DNA from: Reyranella sp.
GTDB lineage: Bacteria; Pseudomonadota; Alphaproteobacteria; Reyranellales; Reyranellaceae
Length of the DNA: 15,695 nucleotides
Direction: 5' to 3'
Assembly: GCA_004296815.1 (NCBI GenBank)
Contig: SCVT01000651.1
Span: 1-15,695 of the forward strand
The position numbers were made by a program, and so were the translations under genes. Shown one piece after another: positions 1-5,900 of the stretch; position 1 is the first letter of the stretch; every line of letters begins with the position of its first letter. Below the pieces are notes generated by a model. That model was not told the origin of the DNA. It made no database searches and saw nothing but the letters and a program-made list of their open reading frames with translations.

Positions 1-319
1 TCTGGCAGTTGTCGGCCTGCACGAGGCCGCGGCCGCCGTACATCAGGCGGTAGTAGCTCCCCATCAGCCGCATCAGCTCCTCGCCGTGCGGCGTCAGGAA
101 GCCCGGCTCGACCGGCCACGTGGGCCACGGGGTCGCGGCGATCTTGTCGAGCTCGGCATTGGAAAGCGTGGGCGACCGCACGCCGTGGCGCGAGAGCAGC
201 ACCGCCCGCTCGATCTGCCAGCCCGGTGGCGTCGGCATGATCTGGGCGGCGGCGGGCACGACACCAGCCAGCAGCGAGGCGACGACCGAAGCCGCGACGA
301 CGAGAACGCTTGAGCGCAT
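1..319 (-). CDS. Histidine acid phosphatase (exported), 5' part only
   Basis: The reading frame starts at an ATG at 319 preceded by a strong GGGGGAG ribosome site and runs off the left edge, so only the first 106 residues are present. Residues 1-25 form a signal peptide (MRSS followed by a hydrophobic Val/Ala-rich core, cleavage probably after PAAA), which implies a periplasmic or secreted enzyme. Residues 44-50 read RHGVRSP, the RHGxRxP signature of branch-2 histidine phosphatases (AppA phytase and glucose-1-phosphatase type). His45 is the expected phospho-acceptor. The following LTPHGEELM stretch, ahead of a YYR motif, is also typical of the family. By family knowledge it hydrolyses phosphomonoesters such as phytate or sugar phosphates, but the substrate cannot be told from this fragment. 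The C-terminal HD catalytic motif lies outside the window. Confidence 0.88.
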   Translation of the reverse strand, partial: MRSSVLVVAASVVASLLAGVVPAAAQIMPTPPGWQIERAVLLSRHGVRSPTLSNAELDKIAATPWPTWPVEPGFLTPHGEELMRLMGSYYRLMYGGRGLVQADNCQ

Positions 320-369
320 GGAACTCCCCCTCGGGGGAAATATGCCGTGCCTCGGTCCCGCTCGTCATC

Positions 370-407
370 CGTTCCGTGCCGGGCGTTCCGTGCCGGGCGT
401 TCCGTGC
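370..407. repeat. 14-bp tandem repeat, 2.7 copies
   Basis: The unit CGTTCCGTGCCGGG occurs at 370-383 and again, identically, at 384-397. A third partial copy (CGTTCCGTGC) covers 398-407. The array fills the gap between the divergent phosphatase gene and the small gene starting at 420, ending 12 bases before that start. Its position suggests it affects the promoter or leader of one of these genes, but no function is shown. Confidence 0.9.
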
Positions 408-419
408 TAGTCTGCGGGC

Positions 420-800
420 ATGCCCGTCCAGTGGACGATCTCGCATGCCGAGCGGCTGGTCGTTGCCGTTGCCAAGGAGCAGGTGACGACGGCCGACATC
501 GAGCGCTATTTCGCCGGCATCACGGCCGACGGCGCGATGGGCTATCGCAAGATTTTCGAGATCACCCACGCCCTGAATGCGCTGAGCGACGACAACCTCA
601 AAGCCCTGGGTCAAAGGGTCGTGCTCTACGCCCAGCATGGCCAGGTCGGGCCGCTGGCCCTGGTCGCGGCCTCCGACGAGAGCTTCCATCAAGCCAAGGT
701 CTTCGCCGCCGCGGCCACCGCCCGCCGGCCGCTCGCGATCTTCCGCGAGCTGCACAAGGCGCGTGAATGGCTCGACGCGCAGCCGGCGCCTGACGCCTGA
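420..800 (+). CDS. Small conserved soluble protein, possibly STAS/SpoIIAA-like
   Basis: This encodes 126 residues starting MPVQWTISHAERLV. I do not recognise it with certainty. The layout resembles small proteins with a STAS/SpoIIAA-like fold found in many Alphaproteobacteria: an N-terminal strand pair containing VVAVAKEQVT, then a helix with ADIERYFAGI, a strand with YRKIFEI, and a C-terminal helix with FRELHKAREWL. There is no signal peptide or membrane segment, so it should be cytoplasmic. No good Shine-Dalgarno is visible; the start lies just after a tandem repeat. Its stop codon (798-800) directly abuts the ATG of the next gene at 801, so the two are probably translationally coupled. The fold assignment is an inference from pattern only. 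Confidence 0.7.
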   Translation: MPVQWTISHAERLVVAVAKEQVTTADIERYFAGITADGAMGYRKIFEITHALNALSDDNLKALGQRVVLYAQHGQVGPLALVAASDESFHQAKVFAAAATARRPLAIFRELHKAREWLDAQPAPDA

Positions 801-1205
801 ATGTCCGACGGATTCACGATCGGCCCGCGCCCGCGACGCCTGCTGCTCGCCGCCAATGCCGTATTCCTGCTGGTCGCCTCGGCCGGCGGCTTCGTGGCCG
901 ATCTCGTCGGCGCCTTCACCGGCGCGGGCCCGCAGGGCGCCGTGCTGCGCGCGGTGCCCGACGCCGCCATCGGCTTCGTCGAGGCGCACGGGCTCGCCTT
1001 CATCCTCGGTGTGCTCCTCTGGCGCGCCGAGCCGGTCCGCTCGTGGCATCTCACCGCGTTTGCGATTCACGTGCTGCTCGGCACGTCGAACCTGGTCTTC
1101 TGGCAGCTATTCATCACGGGCAACATGCTGGTCGTGGGTTACGTGACGACGATCCTCCACGTCATGTTCGCGTCGCTGCAGCTCGGTGCGGCGCTGTTCG
1201 CCTGA
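801..1205 (+). CDS. Small integral membrane protein of unknown function
   Basis: This encodes 134 residues with about four hydrophobic segments, roughly 13-38, 57-75, 82-103 and 107-133. The second pair contains polar His residues (His83, His90, His120) and a short QLFITGN loop. It starts at the base after the upstream gene's stop, so the two genes form one translation unit. I do not recognise a named family. It looks like the small four-helix inner-membrane proteins with DoxX-like or DUF-type topology, but it lacks their signatures. A membrane location is well supported. A functional link to the soluble 126-aa partner is inferred only from the zero spacing. Confidence 0.72.
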   Translation: MSDGFTIGPRPRRLLLAANAVFLLVASAGGFVADLVGAFTGAGPQGAVLRAVPDAAIGFVEAHGLAFILGVLLWRAEPVRSWHLTAFAIHVLLGTSNLVFWQLFITGNMLVVGYVTTILHVMFASLQLGAALFA

Positions 1206-1212
1206 CCGGCCG

Positions 1213-1638
1213 CTACGTCTTCAGCGTCTTCGTGAGCGTGATCTCGGCGTTCAGCACCTTGGAGACGGGGCAGCCCTTCTCCGCCGCCTCGGCGAGCTTG
1301 TCGAAGGTCGCCTGATCGAGATTCGGCACCTCGGCCACCAGCGTCAGCGCCGACTTGGAGATCTTGAAGCCAGCGCCGTCCTGGTCGAGCGACACCGCCG
1401 CCTCGGTCTGCAGCAGCGTCGGCGTGAAGCCCGCGGTCTGGAGCTGGAAGGCCAGCGCCATGGTGAAGCAGCCGGCATGGGCCGCCGCGATCAGCTCCTC
1501 GGGGTTGGTGCCCTTCTCGCCCTGGAAGCGCGTCTTGAAAGAGTAGGCGGTCTTCGAGAGCACGCCGGAATCGGTCGTGAGGTCGCCGTTGCCGTCCTTG
1601 CCAGTGCCGCGCCATTCGGCCTTCGCCTTGCGGATCAT
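1213..1638 (-). CDS. OsmC/Ohr family peroxiredoxin, OsmC subgroup
   Basis: This encodes 141 residues, the usual OsmC length (about 140). The family pattern is clear: NPEELIAAAHAGCFTMAL at residues 45-62 carries the first active Cys57, and KGCPVSKVL at 121-129 carries the second, Cys123. In OsmC/Ohr proteins these two cysteines reduce organic and inorganic hydroperoxides in the cytoplasm. The N-terminal strand beginning KAEWRGTGKDGNG, ahead of a GVLSKTAYSF segment, fits OsmC rather than Ohr. The start at 1638 has a GAGGGCGAC purine stretch just ahead of it. The gene is convergent with the 801-1205 gene and divergent from the secreted-protein gene at 1771, so it has its own promoter in the 132-bp gap at 1639-1770. 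Some OsmC-like proteins are selenoproteins, but here both catalytic positions are plain Cys codons. Confidence 0.9.
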   Translation of the reverse strand: MIRKAKAEWRGTGKDGNGDLTTDSGVLSKTAYSFKTRFQGEKGTNPEELIAAAHAGCFTMALAFQLQTAGFTPTLLQTEAAVSLDQDGAGFKISKSALTLVAEVPNLDQATFDKLAEAAEKGCPVSKVLNAEITLTKTLKT

Positions 1639-1770
1639 GTCGCCCTCCTCGGTTGGTCGGGCCGCAACATGCGCCGGCCGTATGACAGAAGCGATTCATC
1701 CTTTGGTATGGGTCCCGAGACGGCATCCGAGCCGGATGCTAGGTTCCCCGTTCCTTCGAGGGAGAGTTTC

Positions 1771-2694
1771 ATGCGGGTGCTTCTCGGTGCGCTGGTTTCG
1801 GCGCTCCTTCTGGCCGGCTGGGCGACGACAGGTTCGGCACAGAACGGGCTGGAGCGCTTCGAGAAGGAACTGAAGCCGCAGCTCGAGCTCGAGAAGTTCA
1901 CCTACAAGAGCGGGCGCCCGCTCGGCAGCTCGGGCTTCGAGCTCGAGGGCGTCGAGGCAGTGGTGCCGGCCAATGCCGCGACCGGCGACAAGGCGAGCAC
2001 GGTCAAGATCGACAAGGTCACTGTCCAGGAGCTCGACTTCGACCGGCTGAAGAAGGACAGCAAGGACGACCTCGCGCCGCGCTTCGCCAAGCTGAAGCTG
2101 GAGGGCATGACCGGCGACGACGAGATGTTCACCGCGCTCGAGCCCTACGGCGTGCCGAAGGTGCCGGTCGACATCACCTTCGACTATCTGCTCGATCCGG
2201 CGGCCAAGGTGTTGACGGTCAACACGCTCGAGGTCAGCCTGCGCGGCCAGGCGAAGCTCGCGCTGACGCTGGTGATGGACGGGATCAGCGACAAGACCGA
2301 CATGGACACCGCCAAGGACGAGGGCCGCATCCGTACCGCCTCGTTCACCTTCGACGACAAGGAGCTGCTGGCCAAGCTGGTGCCCGCCCTCGCCAAGGAG
2401 GAAGGGCTGAAGCCGCAGGAGCTGGTCGGCACCGCACTCGATGCCATCGCAGGCTTCGCCCAGCTCCAGAGCGGCGAGACGCTCAGGGCGCTCGACGCGG
2501 TCTCCTCATTCCTCGCCGACTGGCAGGCGCCCAAGGGGCCGCTGGCGCTTGGGCTGAAGCCCGCCAAGACGGCAGGGCTCGACGACCTCGACAAGATCAT
2601 GGTGCCCAACGCACTCTCGACCATCTTCGGCTTCACCGCGACCTATCCGGCGGCTCGCGCCGGCGCGGCCAAGGCGGGCTCGAAGGGCAAGTAA
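1771..2694 (+). CDS. Secreted protein of unknown function (307 aa)
   Basis: The ATG at 1771 was chosen because GAGGGAGAG lies just ahead of it and because translation from there begins with a signal peptide: MRVL, a Leu/Ala core, and GSAQ at about residues 22-25. The frame stays open upstream as far as 1186, but that stretch is antisense to the OsmC gene and is spurious. The mature protein (about 283 residues) is rich in Lys, Asp, Glu and Leu and alternates strand-like segments such as VDITFDYLLDP and LTVNTLEVSLRGQ with helices. It ends in an Ala/Lys-rich tail. No family is recognised. The general look is of a periplasmic or lipid-facing beta-rich protein. It lies 22 bp upstream of a Bug receptor gene on the same strand and may be co-transcribed with it. 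Confidence 0.78.
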   Translation: MRVLLGALVSALLLAGWATTGSAQNGLERFEKELKPQLELEKFTYKSGRPLGSSGFELEGVEAVVPANAATGDKASTVKIDKVTVQELDFDRLKKDSKDDLAPRFAKLKLEGMTGDDEMFTALEPYGVPKVPVDITFDYLLDPAAKVLTVNTLEVSLRGQAKLALTLVMDGISDKTDMDTAKDEGRIRTASFTFDDKELLAKLVPALAKEEGLKPQELVGTALDAIAGFAQLQSGETLRALDAVSSFLADWQAPKGPLALGLKPAKTAGLDDLDKIMVPNALSTIFGFTATYPAARAGAAKAGSKGK

Positions 2695-2716
2695 GAAAAG
2701 ACGAGCAGGAGGAAAC

Positions 2717-3703
2717 ATGAAGCGTCGAACGCTGATCGCGGGAGCTGCCGGTGCCGCCGCCCTGCCGCTGGGCGCCAGTGCGGTGGCGCAACAGGAGGTC
2801 TTTCCCAGCCGCCCCATCCAGATGATTGTGCCGTTCCCGCCGGGCGGCGTCGCCGACATCACGGGGCGGCCGGTGGCGCATGTCATGGGTCGGCTGCTCA
2901 ACCAGTCGGTGGTCGTCCAGAACCGTGCGGGCGCGGGCGGCTCGGTCGGTGCCGCGCTCGCCGCGCGCGCCGCGCCGGACGGCTACACGATCCTGATGGC
3001 GCTGTCGTCGATCTCGGTGCTGCCGGTGGCGGATCGCCTGCAGGGCCGCACGGCGGCTTACGAACTCGACCAGTTCGCGCCGATCGCGCTGATCAGCGCC
3101 GATCCCACGGTGCTCGTGGTGAGCGCCGACGGCCCGTACAAGACGCTGAAGGATTTCGTCGACGCGGCGAAAGCCAAGCCCGGCACGATCAACTACGGCT
3201 CGTCGGGCGTGTACGGCACGCTGCATGTGGCGATGGAGATCTTCGCCAAGGCCGCCGGCATCTCGCTGTTCCACATCCCCTACCAGGGCGGCGGCCCGGC
3301 GGTGGCGGCGCTGCTCGGTGGCCAGATCGATGCGCTGGCCTCCGGCCCCTCGGCGGCGATCGGCCAGATCAAGGCGGGCAAGATGCGGGCGCTCGCGGTG
3401 TGGGGCGACAAGCGCCTCGCCTCGATGCCCGACGTGCCCAGCATGAAGGAGCTGGGCTACGACGCCACCTTCTATATCTGGTCGGGCCTGTTCGCACCGG
3501 TCGCCACGCCGCAACGGATCGTCGGCATCCTGCGCGACGCAGCCAAGCGCACCGTCGAGGATGCCGAGTTCAAGGAGGCCATGGCCAAGGTCGAGACGCC
3601 GATCGCCTATCTCGATGCGCCGGAGTTCAAGACCTTCCTCGACCGCGACGCCGCAAGGCTGCGGGTCGCGGTCGAGGGGATCGGCAAGGTTCCCGAGAAG
3701 TAA
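2717..3703 (+). CDS. Bug-family tripartite tricarboxylate transporter receptor
   Basis: This encodes 328 residues, the normal size for Bug/TctC extracytoplasmic solute receptors. It starts with a Tat-like signal (MKRRTLIAG, then an Ala-rich core, cleavage near AVAQQ at about residue 25). The family fingerprint follows in order: SRPIQMIVPFPPGGVADITG, a VVVQNRAGAGGSVG segment, PDGYTILMA, INYGSSGVYGTLHVA, HIPYQGGGPAVAALLGGQID, and a C-terminal domain with VEDAEFKEAMAKVETP. These proteins bind carboxylates or related small acids in the periplasm and deliver them to TctAB-type membrane permeases. No permease genes are present here, so this is an orphan receptor, as is common in genomes with large Bug families. 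GCAGGAGGAAAC precedes the ATG. The ligand cannot be inferred. Confidence 0.93.
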   Translation: MKRRTLIAGAAGAAALPLGASAVAQQEVFPSRPIQMIVPFPPGGVADITGRPVAHVMGRLLNQSVVVQNRAGAGGSVGAALAARAAPDGYTILMALSSISVLPVADRLQGRTAAYELDQFAPIALISADPTVLVVSADGPYKTLKDFVDAAKAKPGTINYGSSGVYGTLHVAMEIFAKAAGISLFHIPYQGGGPAVAALLGGQIDALASGPSAAIGQIKAGKMRALAVWGDKRLASMPDVPSMKELGYDATFYIWSGLFAPVATPQRIVGILRDAAKRTVEDAEFKEAMAKVETPIAYLDAPEFKTFLDRDAARLRVAVEGIGKVPEK

Positions 3704-3720
3704 GCGCCCAGAAGCAGAGA

Positions 3721-4317
3721 CTAGGTCCGGTCGACCATGTAGGGCCGGCGAAGGCGCTCGATCTCCGCCTGGTTCGGCGTATAGGGCTCGGCCTTGGGAT
3801 CGAAGCGCGTCCAGCCGGATTTGCGATAGTCGGCCTCGCGCGAGATGTAATCGATCGGCCGGTGCTGATCCATGATGCGCAGCGCGCGCGACTCGTTAGC
3901 TTCCGAGACACGCACGCTCACCATGGTGCCGCCGCGGCGGACCGCCTCGCAATAGACTTCGGCCTCCTCAGCCGGCACGCCCGACGCGACGAGCGCGCCG
4001 ACCATGCCGCCGGTCGCGGCACCTGCGGCCGCACCGACCGCAGTCGCCGCCAGCGCACCGGCTGCGACCACCGGACCGAGGCCCGGGATGGCGATCACGC
4101 CGAGGCCGGCGAGCAGCCCTGCCGTGCCGCCCAGCGCCGCACCGATGCCTGCACCAGCGCCCGCACCGGAGGGTTGCTCGGCGCGCACGCTCTCCTCGCA
4201 GACGTAGCGGTTGGCGATGATGTTGATGTCGGACGAGGCGCAGCCGGCGGCCTCGAGGTCGGCGACGACCTGGCTGGCCTGGCCGTAGCTGTCATAGACG
4301 CGCGCGATGGTCTTCAT
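3721..4317 (-). CDS. General stress protein 17M-like, glycine-zipper protein
   Basis: This encodes 198 residues in three parts. Residues 1-40 (MKTIARVYDSYGQASQVVAD onward) match the N-terminal alpha/beta domain of the YflT/GSP17M family, in which a strand (IARVYDS) precedes a helix and DINIIA. Residues about 50-112 are a long Gly/Ala-rich stretch with GxxxG repeats, probably a membrane-associated glycine zipper. Residues 115-145 (EEAEVYCEAVRRGGTMVSV) look like a second half-domain that packs back on the first, and the remainder is a polar tail. AGGAGAATCCC precedes the ATG. The gene lies 30 bp downstream of the EF-hand gene, so the two are probably one stress-related operon. It is convergent with the Bug gene (17-bp gap). 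The family link is by pattern; its biochemical role is unknown. Confidence 0.82.
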   Translation of the reverse strand: MKTIARVYDSYGQASQVVADLEAAGCASSDINIIANRYVCEESVRAEQPSGAGAGAGIGAALGGTAGLLAGLGVIAIPGLGPVVAAGALAATAVGAAAGAATGGMVGALVASGVPAEEAEVYCEAVRRGGTMVSVRVSEANESRALRIMDQHRPIDYISREADYRKSGWTRFDPKAEPYTPNQAEIERLRRPYMVDRT

Positions 4318-4347
4318 GGGATTCTCCTGCGGTGTGGGTTGTTGGCG

Positions 4348-4794
4348 TTACTGCGTGACGACGTTGCCCTTGAAGTCGACGGCGATCTCGACGTCGCTGC
4401 CGGCCTTCTTGCCCTTGCCGCGCCAGATGCCGTCGGCGTCCTTCTGCAGCGTCGAGACGTCGTTCACGCCCGCCGCCACTGCGCGATCCTTGGCCTGGTT
4501 CTCGGTGAAGGAGTTCGCGCCCTTCAGCGGCGCGCCCTGCTCGGGCGCCTGCGCCTTGAACGTGTCGGCCTTGCAGGCCGCCATGAAGGCTTCCTGCGTG
4601 ATCTTGCCGTTCTGCGGCGAGGTCTGCGCACGGATGCGGATATAGGCGAGATAGCGATCCGCCTCGGGGCCGTGCAACACGCCGTCCTTGTTGGCGTCGG
4701 CCTGCGCCCACTCGGCGGTGCAATCGGGATCGCTGGCGGCGAAGGCGATGGACGGTACGGCGACGAACGCTGCGACGAGAAGAACGACTTTCAT
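4348..4794 (-). CDS. Exported EF-hand domain protein
   Basis: This encodes 148 residues. Residues 1-19 form a clean Sec signal peptide (MKVVLLVAAFVAVPSIAFA). Residues 33-44 (DANKDGVLHGPE) are a canonical 12-residue EF-hand calcium loop, with Asp33, Asn35, Asp37, Gly38 and Glu44 in the expected places. A second, degenerate EF-like loop lies at about residues 58-69 (SPQNGKITQEAF), where the bidentate Glu is missing. Cys25 and the Cys of the MAAC motif could form a disulfide across the pair. The C-terminal half ends in a small beta-rich module with the WRGKGKK motif. The expected role is periplasmic calcium binding or sensing. GGAGGTTTCGA precedes the start. It leads a two-gene unit with the downstream GSP17M-like gene and is divergent from the Gln-rich micro-gene at 4917. 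Confidence 0.85.
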   Translation of the reverse strand: MKVVLLVAAFVAVPSIAFAASDPDCTAEWAQADANKDGVLHGPEADRYLAYIRIRAQTSPQNGKITQEAFMAACKADTFKAQAPEQGAPLKGANSFTENQAKDRAVAAGVNDVSTLQKDADGIWRGKGKKAGSDVEIAVDFKGNVVTQ

Positions 4795-4823
4795 TCGAAA
4801 CCTCCGAGGAATGGGGTTCGGAA

Positions 4824-4848
4824 AGAACGGAAGTCCTGCAACTGCGTT
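4824..4848. promoter_or_regulatory. Possible divergent EcfG-type general stress promoter
   Basis: The plus strand reads AGAAC, 16 bases, then CGTT. The minus strand over the same region reads GCAAC, 16 bases, then CGTT. Alphaproteobacterial EcfG (general stress sigma factor) promoters are GGAAC-N16/17-cGTT, so each strand has a 4/5 match in the -35 box and a full CGTT. The site lies in the 122-bp gap between the divergent EF-hand and Gln-rich genes, whose neighbours are stress-type genes. This is a weak pattern match and each -35 box has one mismatch. Confidence 0.33.
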
Positions 4849-4916
4849 GCGCCGGGGGACGTTTTATGGACAGCGGTGCCATCCCGGTCGCCGCTGCGAA
4901 CATGGAGAACCAACCC

Positions 4917-5078
4917 ATGAACGACCCCAACAAGCAGAATCCTTCCCAGCAGCAGGATCGCGAGCGCCAGCAGCGCGAGCAGGTCCAGCGCGAGCAGCAG
5001 CAGAAGCAGAACCAGAAGCCCAACCAGAAGCCTGGTCAGCCGCAGCAGCCGCAGCAGCCGCAGAACAAGGATCAGTAA
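4917..5078 (+). CDS. Gln/Pro-rich disordered micro-protein (53 aa)
   Basis: I chose the ATG at 4917 because GGAGAAC lies 7 bases before it, and the longer frame upstream (ATG at 4866 or 4902) adds nothing conserved-looking. The product begins MNDPNKQNPSQQQDRERQQR and is almost wholly Gln, Arg, Glu, Lys, Asn and Pro, with no Cys and no hydrophobic core. The C-terminal third has repeated QPQQP and NQKP units. It must be disordered and highly soluble. A perfect terminator hairpin follows the stop codon by 18 bases, which supports a real, separately transcribed gene. Similar short Gln-rich ORFs in Alphaproteobacteria are annotated as hypothetical. A hydrophilin-like stress role is conceivable given the neighbours but is not shown. 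Confidence 0.68.
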   Translation: MNDPNKQNPSQQQDRERQQREQVQREQQQKQNQKPNQKPGQPQQPQQPQNKDQ

Positions 5079-5096
5079 TCCTTGAAGTTCGAACGA

Positions 5097-5124
5097 AGTG
5101 CCCGCCTCACGGCGGGCACTTTTT
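5097..5124 (+). terminator. Rho-independent terminator
   Basis: A perfect 10-bp stem AGTGCCCGCC (5097-5106) pairs with GGCGGGCACT (5111-5120) across a TCAC loop and runs straight into a T-tract at 5120-5124. It ends the Gln-rich gene transcript, 18 bases past the stop, and isolates it from the Pro-rich gene at 5147. It is the best terminator in the window. Confidence 0.93.
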
Positions 5125-5146
5125 CGTTCAGCTCAGGAGATCAACC

Positions 5147-5329
5147 ATGACGACACACGCTTCGACTCCACTTCGCGAAGTGCCCTCGGTGCCGCCGGTG
5201 CCGGGCAAGGCCGATCCGATCCCACCCGAGATGCCGCAGCGCCCCGAGACGCCGACGCCGGAGGACATGCCGCCGCCGGTACAGCATCCGCCGGGCCCGC
5301 CGCCCGCCACGGCCCTCACTGATTGGTAA
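5147..5329 (+). CDS. Pro-rich micro-protein (60 aa)
   Basis: The ATG at 5147 is preceded by TCAGGAGATCAACC, a good ribosome site. Translation gives 60 residues, of which over a third are proline, in runs such as VPPVPG, IPPEMPQRPETPTPEDMPPP and HPPGPPP, ending TALTDW. There is no signal peptide, membrane helix or Cys. It will adopt extended polyproline-like structure. No family is recognised. It lies just after the terminator of the Gln-rich gene and 78 bp before doxX-like, so it either starts a new transcript or is expressed by read-through. The clear ribosome site and third-position GC bias make it likely to be real. Confidence 0.62.
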   Translation: MTTHASTPLREVPSVPPVPGKADPIPPEMPQRPETPTPEDMPPPVQHPPGPPPATALTDW

Positions 5330-5407
5330 CCGGATCACCGGCGCCGCCCTTGTGATCGCGCCCGGGCAACGGCACGATGATGCTTTCCATCGGGGGAGTT
5401 CATCAGG

Positions 5408-5806
5408 ATGAATCTTGACGCTTTTGCCGCGTCGTGGGCGCCGCGCCTTCTCAGCGTGCTGCGCATCATGACCGGCCTTCTGTTCCTGCAGCACGGCACC
5501 GCCAAGCTGTTCAAGATCCCGGTCATACCGATGTTCGCCAATCTCAGCCTGACGTCGCTGCCGGGCATCGCAGGCATCCTCGAGCTGGTTGGCGGCGTGC
5601 TGATGATCCTGGGCCTGTTCACGCGCAGCACTGCCTTCGTCCTGTCGGGCCTGATGGCTTTCGCCTATTTCATCGCCCATGCGCCGCGCGGCTTCTGGCC
5701 GATCCTCAATGCCGGCGAGTTGGCGGTGCTCTACTGCTTCGTGTTCCTCTATTTCGCCGCCGCGGGCCCCGGCCCCTGGAGCATCGACGCCGCTCGCAAG
5801 AAGTAG
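5408..5806 (+). CDS. DoxX family membrane protein
   Basis: This encodes 132 residues with four predicted membrane helices (about 13-32, 52-72, 75-93 and 102-122). The DoxX signatures are present: LLFLQHGTAKLF at residues 24-35, a GGVLMILGLFTR turn, and the C-terminal block containing HAPRGFWPILNAGELAVLYC, ahead of FVFLYFAAAGPGPWSID. DoxX-family proteins of this type are inner-membrane subunits associated with redox chemistry or with quinol and thiosulfate-linked complexes; the physiological role of stand-alone members is not firmly known. GGGGGAG lies 13 bases before the ATG and a weaker CAGG sits immediately before it. A TTCG-loop hairpin follows the gene and separates it from the next operon. 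Confidence 0.9.
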   Translation: MNLDAFAASWAPRLLSVLRIMTGLLFLQHGTAKLFKIPVIPMFANLSLTSLPGIAGILELVGGVLMILGLFTRSTAFVLSGLMAFAYFIAHAPRGFWPILNAGELAVLYCFVFLYFAAAGPGPWSIDAARKK

Positions 5807-5845
5807 CCCTTAACGGGCGTTCACCCAGGCTGTATGGAACGGCGG

Positions 5846-5866
5846 ACGGCTGCTTCGGCAGCCGTT
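5846..5866 (+). terminator. Probable terminator hairpin after doxX-like gene
   Basis: ACGGCTGC (5846-5853) and GCAGCCGT (5858-5865) form a perfect 8-bp stem closed by a stable TTCG tetraloop, followed by a short TTTCGC run. It lies 40 bases past the DoxX stop and 35 bases before the next start codon. The poor T-tract makes intrinsic termination likely but not certain; it could also be a leader hairpin of the operon beginning at 5901. Confidence 0.55.
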
Positions 5867-5900
5867 TCGCTGTGCACAAGAACACTTCGGGAGGAAAGCC

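Noticed and set aside
1213..1638. The OsmC gene as a possible second selenoprotein
   Set aside because: Both catalytic positions are TGC codons and no in-frame TGA occurs before the stop.
1186..1770. Long upstream extension (195 codons) of the secreted-protein frame
   Set aside because: It is antisense to the clear OsmC gene, rich in Arg and Leu as is typical of shadow frames, and would bury the signal peptide that begins at 1771.
3400..4920. A 506-residue plus-strand frame across the Bug gene end and the GSP17M/EF-hand genes
   Set aside because: It crosses three well-supported genes in other frames and shows shadow-frame composition.
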